Assembly: GCA_041485885.1 (NCBI GenBank)
Contig: JBGPKL010000009.1
Location: 32,230 to 96,229, forward strand
Reading direction: 5' to 3'
Length of the DNA stretch: 64,000 bases
From: JACQFZ01 sp041485885
GTDB lineage: Bacteria; Pseudomonadota; Gammaproteobacteria; Acidiferrobacterales; Sulfurifustaceae
The notes below the pieces were generated by a model. The model was not told the DNA's origin. It saw nothing but the letters and a program-made list of their open reading frames with translations, and made no database searches. Of the stretch, positions 16,443 to 25,539 are shown one piece after another. Position numbers and translations under genes: made by a program. Position 1 is the first letter of the stretch. Each line of letters opens with the position of its first letter.

Positions 16443-19226
16443 TCAGTCCGGAGACAAACGCCGCCACACGTACTTGGCGATTTCGCGCCCGGCGGCAGCG
16501 TGCGACGCGCTACCGTCGAGCTCGAAGCTGCGGCCAAAATCAACCGTCGCATCCAGTCCGGCGTCGGCGATGGGGCGTGGCGTCGGAGGCGGTGCCACAG
16601 CCCCTTGCATGCGCGGGTCGAGCGCGGCCACATCGATCAGGAAATCTCCCAAGCCGAGCCCGGAACGATTGAGCTTGACCTGCAAAGCGTGCCGCGGCGG
16701 ACCCAGATAGGTGTCGACTCCGACCAGGCTGTACACGCCCACCCTCAACGGCCAGCTCGCCGGAACCACGCGCACGTCTACATGCGCCGGGGATTCGAGT
16801 TCGACGATGCGGCGGATCAGGCCCAGGTCTTGGGGTTCCACATTTTGATGAACCAGGACGGTCGCACGGTTCGCGAGCTGATCGTAGAAATTGAGCACTG
16901 CGTCGTTCTCGGCGGCGGTGGCGACTTCCTGCCGGAACAAGGCGAGCAACTCGACCTGCTCCTGATCGCCCAGCACCAGCGTGTCGCCGACGATGGAATT
17001 GCCGCTCTGCGTGAGCCCCGGCAACAGCGGATCACGCTCGTCGGCAAGGTCGACGCCGAGCAGCGTGGCGAGAATACGGCGCAGGCGAAAATCCTCGATC
17101 ACGACAATCTCGCCGCTTTGCACGGCGCCGCCGGTGGCGACGTTCAGCGCCAACTGCAGACCGCGCCGAGTGCCGTGCCAGCGCGCGAGCGGCTCGGCCT
17201 GCTTGAGCCATTCGCGACGGCGCGCGGCCGGCAACGCCGGATCGAACGCGACGCCGATCCAATTCGCCAGCCAGTCGAGCTGCGGCTCGGGCGTTGCATC
17301 GGGGTCGCTCAGCAAATGAGCGGCGGCGATGCGATCTTCCATCTGGGTTAGCACGCCTTCGAAACTGGCGAGCAGGCGCCCGAGGAAATCGGCGCGCGAC
17401 GATTGCGGCCGATAGATGCCGATGACGCCGTCGTCGTGCGTCAAACGCCAACTACGGCGACCGCTCACGTCGCGCAACAACCACGCTGCTCCCGGCTGTT
17501 CCACCGTGACGGCCGGCGCATCGCCCAGATCCGGTATCGCCAGGGCCAGACGTGCGCGCAGCGTATCGTCCATTTTTTCCGCGCCGCTCCCGGCCATATC
17601 GAGCGCCGCCTGCTGCGAGAGCTCCATGCTGTCGAGCAATTCGCCCGGAACTTGCGCGGGTTCGCCGAACAACGTTTCGCGATAGACACGCGGTAGGTAT
17701 TGGTCGACATAGGAAAAGCGGCTGCCATAGGCGCGCAGCGCCGCTATTTGCGGACCGACGCGGCCGTCGCCGAACAAGGTCACGCGCACCCACAGATAGC
17801 GACCGACCAAGGTGCGCACGCGCTGCCGGGCATTCTGGATCAGCACCGAATAGAGTCCGCGCGTGTCGGCCTCGGGTGACCAGGGGCCGAGGCCCGGGTG
17901 ACTAGGCAATTCCGACGGCATGCGTTCCCACACCGCGCGCGGCAACTGCGGCGCGTTGAACGCGCTATCGAGTGCGGCGATGTCGCGTCCGAAACCATGC
18001 GGCTGCCACGCCTGAAGATCGCTCGACGCTGGCGGCCGTGCCTCGTTGGTGGCGGCGAGCCATACCGTGAAGCCGGTATGCGCGGGAATCGCCGCCTCGG
18101 CATAGAGCCGGTGCCATACCGTTGTCGTGCTGCCGCTATCGAGGAGTCGCGCCACGAAGTCGTCGCCGCTGCCGGCGAAATTTGCCGCACGGCCTTGCCG
18201 CGCAAGATTGCTGAGCGAAAGCGCGTGCAACGGTTCGGCGCCGTTATTGCCAACGGGGTAACGTGGCGGACCGGCAACGCGATGCGCGAACGGCGCCTCG
18301 ATGCCGTCGACGGCAATGGGATAGACCTCGCCCAGCGGATCGCGCGTGCCGGCGACATTGCCGAATTCCAGGGAAAATGCCGGCGCGTCCGGTCGACTGG
18401 GCATGCGCACGACGATGCGCTCGGCGTCCAGCCAATCGATGGCATAGGCATAGCGCGCGCCCTGCAAAACCAGCGGTGCTTGCAGGCGCTGTGCGCTGTC
18501 GTCCCAGCGGCGCAGCAAAGTCCGGTCGCCGTCGGCCCAGGACAATAAAACGAGCCCGGTCTCGGCCTGGGCGGCAAGTGCAATCGGACACTCGCCATCG
18601 GGCCAGGCCGGATCGGGCAACATACTTAATATAGGAGTGCGGCAATTTTCCGGGCTGGGCCGGAAAACGCCCGGAGCATAATCGTCGGGTTGCGGTATTT
18701 GCGCCGGCAGCGGCATGCCCTCGAGTTTTGCCAGGCGCCCGCCGGCGCGCTCCATCACCCAAACGCCGGCTGGAAAAGCCGCCGTCATGCGCCAGGGCGC
18801 GAAACCGCCGGCGGGCGCATCCGCGGGCTTGACCAACACATCGGCCCAGCGGCCACGCAAATCGTGCATCCATACGCCGTCGGGCAGCGCGACATACAGC
18901 ACCGCGTCGGCCCCTATGCACAAATCGCTCGGGCGCTCGTTCAACGGCAACGCCACCGCGACATCGGGCAAATAACTTTTGACTGCAATGACGCCGGCCT
19001 CTTCGTCCCAATACGCGACGGCATCGAACTGATCGACGGCGCGCGGAATACGCTCCAACGCGGAATTGGCGGCGGCAAAAGCCGCGGAAAGATCGGTGGG
19101 CGCGGACAGACTGCGTTCGGAGGCAAGTTGCAACGCGCGGCACTCGCCGTCCCACACGACATGCTCACGCTCGGGCCAGTGCCCGGCGTCGGCGAGCATC
19201 CAGAAGCGCAGACCGTTAGCGTCCAT
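16443..19226 (-). CDS. eCIS baseplate wedge/tail protein I-like (Pvc12-like), 927 aa
   Basis: The gene follows the gpJ/gp6-like gene by 12 nt, the position of pvc12. The N-terminal half (about 1-470) is a Trp/Gly/Asp-rich repeated beta structure that reads like a beta-propeller (repeated LLSWADGD-, VWVMERAGG-type blades). Residues about 500-800 carry a tail-protein-I-type region: VDQYLPRVYRE, LLDSMELSQQ, a FLGRLLASFEGVLTQMEDRI helix, DWLANWIGVAFDPALP and RLQLALNVATGG-type segments. The C-terminus ends in a half PKD domain without its last strands. An extra N-terminal propeller and truncated PKD are unusual additions to the wedge core. It should join gp6-like proteins in the baseplate. Confidence 0.8.
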   Translation of the reverse strand: MDANGLRFWMLADAGHWPEREHVVWDGECRALQLASERSLSAPTDLSAAFAAANSALERIPRAVDQFDAVAYWDEEAGVIAVKSYLPDVAVALPLNERPSDLCIGADAVLYVALPDGVWMHDLRGRWADVLVKPADAPAGGFAPWRMTAAFPAGVWVMERAGGRLAKLEGMPLPAQIPQPDDYAPGVFRPSPENCRTPILSMLPDPAWPDGECPIALAAQAETGLVLLSWADGDRTLLRRWDDSAQRLQAPLVLQGARYAYAIDWLDAERIVVRMPSRPDAPAFSLEFGNVAGTRDPLGEVYPIAVDGIEAPFAHRVAGPPRYPVGNNGAEPLHALSLSNLARQGRAANFAGSGDDFVARLLDSGSTTTVWHRLYAEAAIPAHTGFTVWLAATNEARPPASSDLQAWQPHGFGRDIAALDSAFNAPQLPRAVWERMPSELPSHPGLGPWSPEADTRGLYSVLIQNARQRVRTLVGRYLWVRVTLFGDGRVGPQIAALRAYGSRFSYVDQYLPRVYRETLFGEPAQVPGELLDSMELSQQAALDMAGSGAEKMDDTLRARLALAIPDLGDAPAVTVEQPGAAWLLRDVSGRRSWRLTHDDGVIGIYRPQSSRADFLGRLLASFEGVLTQMEDRIAAAHLLSDPDATPEPQLDWLANWIGVAFDPALPAARRREWLKQAEPLARWHGTRRGLQLALNVATGGAVQSGEIVVIEDFRLRRILATLLGVDLADERDPLLPGLTQSGNSIVGDTLVLGDQEQVELLALFRQEVATAAENDAVLNFYDQLANRATVLVHQNVEPQDLGLIRRIVELESPAHVDVRVVPASWPLRVGVYSLVGVDTYLGPPRHALQVKLNRSGLGLGDFLIDVAALDPRMQGAVAPPPTPRPIADAGLDATVDFGRSFELDGSASHAAAGREIAKYVWRRLSPD

Positions 19227-19238
19227 CGGCGGTGTCCA

Positions 19239-21515
19239 TCAGCACAGCTCCGGCACCACGGGCACGGCCACGGCATTACTTTGCGCAAACGGGTTAGGCA
19301 ATGCACGCAGGTTGTCGGGCGCGGCGGCGTCGACTACCACGACGGATAACAACTCGGGCAACTGCCAGGCCGACAACGCCAATGTCTGCGTGCCGTCGGC
19401 GGAACTACGCGGCAGTAGGCGCCAGTCGGCGGCATCACCGCCGCCATCGCGCTCAAATACATTGAGGCCGCTCACTTCGAGCACGCCGGGAACGCGCGAA
19501 ATGTCGACCTCGAGTTCGCGCTCGCGCACTGAGCGGCCGAGCGGCCAGCCCTTGGCTTCGAACCCGCCGGGCGGCAACGGCCAGAGCATGCTTTTCAACG
19601 CTTCGCGCACATCGAACAGCACCTGGTCGCGTGCAAAGCCGTCGCGGATGGCAACACCGACGGCCAAGCCGAGCGGCACGTATTCGCAGCCGACGACGTA
19701 CAACTCGGTCGACAGCGGCGTGCGGCTTGAAAGGTAGCTATGCACGCGTTCGATAAACGGGCGATCGGGGCGTGGGTTGGGCGGACCCGAAAGCGCTCGC
19801 GCCGGCAGCGCCAACACAGTCACCACACCCGGCACGTTAAAGCGGCGATCGCGCGGCTTGAAGCGCGGCAATACCTCGACCCGCCCGACATCGGCTCCCG
19901 GCGTCTCCATCGTCAGTCGGCGATAATCCTCGATCGTGACGGCGCGATCGCGGTGACGCAGCACCGCGGGAATGCGGCGCTCGGCCGACGCCAGCGCCTC
20001 GGCATCGTCGCCACCGCTCGTGGGCAGCGGCTGCAATACCTTCATCGCCGGCGCAACGCCGCCTTGAACGCGCGTGGCCGCGACTTCGGCAAGGCTGCCG
20101 GCCGCCAAGTTACCGGCGCGCCCGCCGCCGAAGCGCCCGCTCGCGAGACGTATACGCATCTGTCGTTCGGGCAAGCGTCCGCGCACGCCGTCGCCGAAAC
20201 GCAGCGTGCCGGCTTCGGCATTCAGTTCGAACGCGCCGGCCTCGCGCGCCACATTCGGATCGGCACTGATCGCGGCCAGATCGTCAACCGCGTACCAGCG
20301 CTGGTAGCCGCGGCCGGGTTCTTCCACTTCGATGACAAGCGAATCGGGATCGACCGAACCCTGCGGCAATTGAAATGCCTGATCGGCCGCGCCGGTCGAG
20401 ACACCTAATACGTGTCCGGCGAGCGTCGATCGCTGATCGATCTGCACCGCGTTGATACCGATCCATGCCAGCGGCAAGCTGCCTACTTGCTCGCCGGGTT
20501 TCGGCCGCAGCCGAATCCAGCCAAGCAGACGCGCCGCCTTGGCGGCGTCGTCGAGCCGCGGCGGCGCATCGCCGACACCGGCGCGCGCGTTGACGCCGAC
20601 GTCGTTGGACGGCGCCCAGATAAACGATTCATCCGGCAAAGCTAGACGTAACACCCCGGGGCGCGTCAAACCGTTGGTGGAATCCGAGCCCGGCAAGGGA
20701 TCGAGCGTCAAGTAATCGGTATCGAGCGCTGCACGACCCTGGGTGGTGATTTCCCACAGCACCGGCACGCGTGTCGGAGCGCCGACTTGCTCGAAGAGTT
20801 CCGGCATCGTCAAGGCCGGCACCAAACCCACCGACAACAGCGACGGCGCGCCGCTGTCGCCGCCGCCGAGCGCGAAACGCGCAGCATCGTTGACCACCGG
20901 TTGGTTTTCGGGCTTGGGCGCCGTCGGCGCCAGCAGCGCGATCCACAGTGCGCGATCGACACTGTCGGCAAATACATCGATTCCATCGGGCTCGGCGCGG
21001 CCGCCACCGAAAACGGCGCGCGTCTGGTAGCCGAGCGCCTGACCGTTGATGCGATGGATGCGCGTGAGTCCCTGGATGACCTCGCCCATGCGTACAGCGT
21101 CGGCATCGGACAATGCGCGCTTGATGTAAGCCTCGGCGCTCGCCGGCAACACGGTGGTCTCATTGAGCGTTTCGAACGGTATCGCACCGGCGATGCGTCC
21201 ACCGGCGATGATGGTACAGGCGCCGAACTCGGTCGGTTGCGCAAAGCTCAAGCTGACAATGCCTTGCGCCGGCTGCGCCGGCTTCAGGCCGATGCCCAGC
21301 AACTTGAGAAATACCAGGCGCTGACGCTCGGGAATCAGATTGGCGCGATACAGCAGCGTGTCGCCGAGCCAGGCGAACAGCTCGATCAGCGTGCGTCCGG
21401 GATCGCCCAGACGCGGGTTGTTCCATTCCGGTGTATGGGCCGGAATACGCGCGACCAGATCGTCGACCAGATCGTCGAAACGCCTGTCGTCAAGACTTGG
21501 GGGCAGGATGGGCAT
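19239..21515 (-). CDS. Putative baseplate assembly protein (gpJ/gp6-like, Pvc11-like), 758 aa
   Basis: The protein opens with the family hallmark LDDRRFDDLVDDLVARIP and PEWNNPRLGDPGRTLIELFAWLGDTLLYR. It contains FRFGDG-type LRFGDGVRGRLP (about residue 440) and a C-terminal region with HRDRAVTIEDYRRL, PGADVGRVEV and VREALKSMLWPLPPGGFEAKGWPLGR. This corresponds to phage P2 gpJ/T4 gp6, the ring-forming baseplate wedge protein. The length is typical of the eCIS form. It lies between gp25 and the 927-aa wedge protein as in PVC/Afp loci. Confidence 0.92.
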   Translation of the reverse strand: MPILPPSLDDRRFDDLVDDLVARIPAHTPEWNNPRLGDPGRTLIELFAWLGDTLLYRANLIPERQRLVFLKLLGIGLKPAQPAQGIVSLSFAQPTEFGACTIIAGGRIAGAIPFETLNETTVLPASAEAYIKRALSDADAVRMGEVIQGLTRIHRINGQALGYQTRAVFGGGRAEPDGIDVFADSVDRALWIALLAPTAPKPENQPVVNDAARFALGGGDSGAPSLLSVGLVPALTMPELFEQVGAPTRVPVLWEITTQGRAALDTDYLTLDPLPGSDSTNGLTRPGVLRLALPDESFIWAPSNDVGVNARAGVGDAPPRLDDAAKAARLLGWIRLRPKPGEQVGSLPLAWIGINAVQIDQRSTLAGHVLGVSTGAADQAFQLPQGSVDPDSLVIEVEEPGRGYQRWYAVDDLAAISADPNVAREAGAFELNAEAGTLRFGDGVRGRLPERQMRIRLASGRFGGGRAGNLAAGSLAEVAATRVQGGVAPAMKVLQPLPTSGGDDAEALASAERRIPAVLRHRDRAVTIEDYRRLTMETPGADVGRVEVLPRFKPRDRRFNVPGVVTVLALPARALSGPPNPRPDRPFIERVHSYLSSRTPLSTELYVVGCEYVPLGLAVGVAIRDGFARDQVLFDVREALKSMLWPLPPGGFEAKGWPLGRSVRERELEVDISRVPGVLEVSGLNVFERDGGGDAADWRLLPRSSADGTQTLALSAWQLPELLSVVVVDAAAPDNLRALPNPFAQSNAVAVPVVPELC

Positions 21516-21545
21516 GGTTCGCGTTCCTCTTCTTCTCTTTTCGTT

Positions 21546-21941
21546 CTATCGGCCGTCGAGCTGGAGCGTCACGTTCATCGAACCGGGCGTACCGTTGCGG
21601 GCGAGGCGATAGGCAATCTCCACCCGCACCTGGTTCGGTTGCTCGGGCACGTCCCACACCTCGACGGCGTCGAGCAGGATGCGGCGCTCCCAGCGCGTCA
21701 GCGCGTTTTGCACCAGATCGCGAATCTGACGGCGCGTCGCCAGGGTATTGGGCTCGTGCAGCAGACGCTCGAGCCCGGCGCCGAAATCGCTGCGCATGAG
21801 TTGTTCGCCCGGGCGCGTGCTGAGGATGATGCGGATGACATCGCTCACGCTTTGCTCCAGGCCCGGCCAGCCGATCCTGCCTTGCTCATCGGGCAAGGGC
21901 AGAAACGGCCAGCCCAGCAGCGGACGCACGATGTCAGTCAT
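21546..21941 (-). CDS. gp25-like baseplate wedge protein (Pvc9-like), 131 aa
   Basis: A small gp25/W-like protein: LGWPFLPLPDEQGRIGW, then VIRIILSTRPGEQLMRSDFGAGL, and the C-terminal DAVEVWDVPEQPNQVRVEIAYRL strand region. The LSTRPGEQLM-x-x-DFG segment is the core gp25 signature. In T4 and T6SS, gp25/TssE bridges the inner baseplate and the first sheath ring. It begins 3 nt after the membrane-tailed 537-aa gene and precedes gpJ/gp6, the usual baseplate gene order. Confidence 0.93.
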   Translation of the reverse strand: MTDIVRPLLGWPFLPLPDEQGRIGWPGLEQSVSDVIRIILSTRPGEQLMRSDFGAGLERLLHEPNTLATRRQIRDLVQNALTRWERRILLDAVEVWDVPEQPNQVRVEIAYRLARNGTPGSMNVTLQLDGR

Positions 21942-21944
21942 GGT

Positions 21945-23558
21945 TCATTTCTTCTTTGGAAAGGGAATGCATACCTTGACGAAAAACATCCACTTAAAAA
22001 TCAGATCGAATAGCGATAGAAAAATGTTCAGCACGATGAAGGCGCAGATCGTGATGACCGGAATGCTGAATCCGCAGATCCAGCCGAGCGTCAGACTGCC
22101 GTCGGTTTTGGCTTTGCCCGCGAGCATGTCTTTAGGGCTGATGCTGAACAAACCCTGCAACACCGGCGGCACGACGAAGGCGACGTTGGGCTTGAGCGAT
22201 TTCAGCAAATTGCGGTCGGTGATGTCCGGCAGGACAATTTGCGCCGCCGGCGCCCCCGAGCCTTCGTACCAGGGCGCGATCACAAACGGTTCGCTGTAGT
22301 AGTCGCTCCACAGCGTTTTCGCCGGACAAACGCCGTCCGGCTTGAGACGAACGAAGGCGCGCACAGCGTACATCGCACCACTTTCGTCGAAGCGTCCAGG
22401 CCGACCCTTCATCGCCGCAAAGCGCGCCAACAGCGCGTCGTACAACTTCTCCCTCAGCCGTGGGGCAGCCGTCGAATCGAGCGCCGGCCAATGCAACGGC
22501 ATTTCGGTCTGAACGGCGTTGTCATCGCGGTCGATCAGCACCGCAATTGCATTCTTGAGGAACACGTCGGCCGGCGTCGTGCGCTGCACGGTTTCGCCGG
22601 CGCGCAACGTAAGCGGCAGTGCTATCGCCTTCAGCTCGTCCAACACCGCCTGAGCCTCGGCGCCGCTGCCGAAAACATCGAATTCCACGGCCAATTGACG
22701 CAGCATCGATATAAAGCGGCTCATAGCATTCGCCGCGGTGGGCGACGTGGTATCGGTCAGCACGTCCCAATGAGCTTGCGGCAGATTTTCCGGCTTCACC
22801 GGCCCGGGCATTTCCACGGCTTCGAACCAATCCGGATGCAGCGTCTCGCCAGCGAGCGCAAGCTCCATCTGCTCGCCGCGCAGCGCCTGCACGAGGTGAG
22901 TGCGAAAATCGTTGGACGTGGCGGTGAATGTTTCGTCCTCGAAACCCACGGGGCCTTCGGCCAGTTCCGAACTGGTCGTCTGCACCAAGCCATAGAAAAT
23001 GGTTTTGTTCGCCGCGGCGCAGATGTCAGGCGGTGCGGCGAACAACGGAATCACATGCTCATTGAGCAGGCTGTCTTCGTTCTCGCGCGCAAAGCTCGCA
23101 AGCGAGCGATCGATATCCGCCACGCCGGTTGCCTTGGCCGCCAGCCGCAAGGCGCTCGCCGGATCGCTGCGCTCGTTGCCCAAACGATCCACGGCGAGCC
23201 AGCCGCGCAGACGACCCTTGGCGCGCATCCAACCTTCATAGCCTGCTCCCTTGACGCGCCGCACCACGATACCGGCGGAGTCGACTTTCGCCGGATCGAC
23301 ACGCGGCGTGCCCGGCACGTCGCACCAAGCTTCGATCATGGCGACGTGGAACTGACGCTGGATCGGTTGATATAGCTTGAGAACGTTCTCCGTATTTCTC
23401 GCCTGCGCGAGCGAGCCCCGCAAGGACGCGCGGCCGGTGTCGGTCTTCAATTCATCCATCACCGCATCGACAAAATCGTCGTCGCTGCGTTGCAGAATCG
23501 CCGGCGCCCGCGAATCCTGGATACCGCGCGGCGCACTGATGACGATGTCGTGGTTCAT
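21945..23558 (-). CDS. eCIS protein with C-terminal membrane segment(s), 537 aa, unknown
   Basis: The soluble part (1-485) is mostly helical with no recognised family. The C-terminus has one or two strongly hydrophobic stretches (about 487-528: ICGFSIPVITICAFIVLNIF and SLFDLIFKWMFFVKV) and ends CIPFPKKK, a positive-inside-like tail. There is no N-terminal signal, so it would be tail-anchored. It sits between the spike half (gpV-like) and gp25 with 3-10 nt spacing, so it is made with the baseplate. Membrane proteins in CIS loci are known for Streptomyces CIS (CisA), and thylakoid-anchored CIS exist in cyanobacteria; a baseplate-to-membrane docking role here is inference. Confidence 0.7.
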   Translation of the reverse strand: MNHDIVISAPRGIQDSRAPAILQRSDDDFVDAVMDELKTDTGRASLRGSLAQARNTENVLKLYQPIQRQFHVAMIEAWCDVPGTPRVDPAKVDSAGIVVRRVKGAGYEGWMRAKGRLRGWLAVDRLGNERSDPASALRLAAKATGVADIDRSLASFARENEDSLLNEHVIPLFAAPPDICAAANKTIFYGLVQTTSSELAEGPVGFEDETFTATSNDFRTHLVQALRGEQMELALAGETLHPDWFEAVEMPGPVKPENLPQAHWDVLTDTTSPTAANAMSRFISMLRQLAVEFDVFGSGAEAQAVLDELKAIALPLTLRAGETVQRTTPADVFLKNAIAVLIDRDDNAVQTEMPLHWPALDSTAAPRLREKLYDALLARFAAMKGRPGRFDESGAMYAVRAFVRLKPDGVCPAKTLWSDYYSEPFVIAPWYEGSGAPAAQIVLPDITDRNLLKSLKPNVAFVVPPVLQGLFSISPKDMLAGKAKTDGSLTLGWICGFSIPVITICAFIVLNIFLSLFDLIFKWMFFVKVCIPFPKKK

Positions 23559-23568
23559 CCGAGCGCCT

Positions 23569-24258
23569 TCACCAGATATTTCCTGCGCCGGGCGTATAGC
23601 TGGTGGAGATCACCGAGTTGGTTTGCAGCACGTCGCACTTCACCATGCCCGAAAACGTGGACATCGCGGCATTGACCTTCACCATCCCCGCCGTCACCTC
23701 CACCTGCGAGGCCTGCACCTTCACGTTGGCCGATGCCGTAACCGTGACCCCCGCGGATTCGAGCTTGACGCTGTTACCGTTGGAATCCTCGACGGTAACG
23801 CTGCCTGGACCGTCCCGCAGCGTGATCGTCTGACCGCCCGGCGTTTCCAGCTTGAGCGTTTCCTGTCCTTGCCGGTCATCCATCGTGAAAACGATGCCGT
23901 TCTTGGACTTGATGCGTTTGTAGCGGTTACTGCCGCCGCTCTCTATATCCGCCGGAGCGCCGGCGTTGCCGTTCCACAGGCCGCCGAGAATGAGCGGGAA
24001 GCGCGCGTCTCCGTTCATGAATACGACCAGCACCTCGTCGTCCACATCCGGCAGGAAGAACACGCCGCGATCGGCCCCGGCAAACGGAGCCACCATGCGC
24101 GCCCACATCGGCGCGTCCTGTTTGTCGACGTCATCGAAGGCGACCAGGCGCACCTGCACGCGGTTGCGGCTTTCCGGATCGTCGAGCGAAACGACTCGCG
24201 CCAGATACCCGGCGTGCATCCAGCCCGGCGCACGATCGAAGAGGGTTTCGCGGTTCAT
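23569..24258 (-). CDS. Spike protein, gpV/gp5 OB-fold half (Pvc8 C-terminal-like), 229 aa
   Basis: The N-terminal ~100 residues are the gpV/VgrG OB fold (VVSLDDPESRNRVQVRLVAF; PMWARMVAPFAGADRGVFFLPDVDDEVLVVFMNGDARFPLILGGLWNG). The rest is a repetitive beta-helix-like region (TLKLETPGGQTITLRDG, VTVEDSNGNSVKLESAG, VTVTASANVKVQA) as in gp5-type needle trimers. In PVC the Pvc8 protein joins gp27-like and gp5-like parts; here they are separate neighbouring genes. No PAAR domain is fused to the end. Confidence 0.9.
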   Translation of the reverse strand: MNRETLFDRAPGWMHAGYLARVVSLDDPESRNRVQVRLVAFDDVDKQDAPMWARMVAPFAGADRGVFFLPDVDDEVLVVFMNGDARFPLILGGLWNGNAGAPADIESGGSNRYKRIKSKNGIVFTMDDRQGQETLKLETPGGQTITLRDGPGSVTVEDSNGNSVKLESAGVTVTASANVKVQASQVEVTAGMVKVNAAMSTFSGMVKCDVLQTNSVISTSYTPGAGNIW

Positions 24259-24261
24259 GGT

Positions 24262-25362
24262 TCAGTTGGCCAGATAGGCGCATTCGGCGGAAAAATCCGT
24301 CCGATATCCCTGCCGCAAATCGTAGAGATGGCAGGCACGCACGACGTAATAGGTGTTGTCGAACTGGGGGCTGATGCCGGTCAGCTTGAGGTTCGTGCCG
24401 ACACGCAAGCGCGGATTGCCTTCGGCGGTTCCCTCGGCACGCACGAAGCGGCGCGCGCGCAAATCGAACGCGGCTTCGGCGAGCGCTTGCGCTTCGGCAT
24501 CGCTGCCGACCGCCACGTGACCGAGGTGTTCGGCGCGGCTCGCGAGCGTCTGCTCGAGTACTGTTTTGCCATCGCGCCCGCTGCCAGGTCCAAGGTGGGT
24601 GCCGGAACCGGCTTCGCCTTTGGCCTTGACGCCGTTCTTGGCGTTCCATCCGCATGCGGTGATTTTGCTGACTTGCTCGGCAAGGTCGGCGATCACGCGC
24701 ACTTTCGTAAGCTGCCCGAACAACGCCAGTTCCAGCGTGCCGCGGCTGACATCTTTGCGCGGCGATACCTGCAGTTCCTCGCCGACGATTTGCACATCGG
24801 CATCGAAGCGTCCCAGCAAGCGACGCAGGAACGACAAACCGCTTTCATTCAGCTGTGCCCACGTTGCGACTGGATTGTCGAGGCCGGATACCACCGGGCG
24901 CAGCCCCAGATCCGAGGCGATGCTGCGGACTACCTCGGCGGGAGATTTGTCCGGATAGATCTTGCTGCAACGCGCGCGGCGCGCGGCCGATAGCGCATCT
25001 TCGGCGAGCACCGTGAGTTCCGGTCCATTGCCGATCTTGTATTCGAGTTCCATGGCTGCGACTTTGCCGCGAAAGATTTCGCGCGGCTGCGTGGCGTCGC
25101 CGGAATAGATCGCGATGTCCGCCCCCAGCTTGAGTTTCGAACTCGCATCGAAGGCGAGTTCCGCGCCGCCGTCGGTGGTCGGGGCGAGATTGGAAAAACG
25201 CATCTCCAGACTGCTCATACCGCCTTCATGTTCTTCCATGCGCATCGCCATCACCAGTTCGCTGATGCGTGCATCGGCCTCGCCCGCGATGCGCACGGTC
25301 GGGCGCGCACTGTAGACGGCGGATTGGCTGAGAGCGGCTTCGGGCATGGCGGCGATCGTCAA
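24262..25362 (-). CDS. Spike hub protein, gpD/gp27-like (Pvc8 N-terminal-like), 366 aa
   Basis: Matches phage late control protein D: an N-terminal beta domain (EEHEGGMSSLEMRFSN; EIFRGKVAAMELEY; LTVLAEDAL) and a second domain (SPAEVVRSIASDLGLRP; ESGLSFLRRLLGRFDADVQIVG; KLTGISPQFDNTYYVVRACHLYD). The likely start is TTG 25362, which overlaps the TGA of the 55-aa gene as TTGA; ATG 25347 is the alternative. It would form the trimeric hub linking tube and spike, working with the gpV-like gene 3 nt downstream. Confidence 0.88.
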   Translation of the reverse strand: MTIAAMPEAALSQSAVYSARPTVRIAGEADARISELVMAMRMEEHEGGMSSLEMRFSNLAPTTDGGAELAFDASSKLKLGADIAIYSGDATQPREIFRGKVAAMELEYKIGNGPELTVLAEDALSAARRARCSKIYPDKSPAEVVRSIASDLGLRPVVSGLDNPVATWAQLNESGLSFLRRLLGRFDADVQIVGEELQVSPRKDVSRGTLELALFGQLTKVRVIADLAEQVSKITACGWNAKNGVKAKGEAGSGTHLGPGSGRDGKTVLEQTLASRAEHLGHVAVGSDAEAQALAEAAFDLRARRFVRAEGTAEGNPRLRVGTNLKLTGISPQFDNTYYVVRACHLYDLRQGYRTDFSAECAYLAN

Positions 25363-25526
25363 TCGGCGAATAACCGCGCCTGGCGTTCACGCAACAACAC
25401 CAGTTCGCAGAGCAGATTTTCGCGCAGTTCGTCGGCGCTATCGGGCGCCAGCGCGTGGGGTTCACCGTTGCCGGCGCCGCGTTCGGGCGCGATTTCACCA
25501 GTGACTTTTTCAAATACGATCGGCAT
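25359..25526 (-). CDS. Small eCIS protein, 55 aa
   Basis: Starts at ATG 25526 (MPIVFEKVTGEIAPE), 13 nt after the Pvc7-like gene. The C-terminal half is a charged Leu-rich helix (ENLLCELVLLRERQARLF). PVC/Afp loci carry a short protein (Pvc6/Afp6) around this position, but the sequence is not clearly the DUF5908 type, so the match is positional only. It is translationally coupled to the gpD-like gene. Confidence 0.6.
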   Translation of the reverse strand: MPIVFEKVTGEIAPERGAGNGEPHALAPDSADELRENLLCELVLLRERQARLFAD

Positions 25527-25539
25527 GTGCAAGCTCCAT

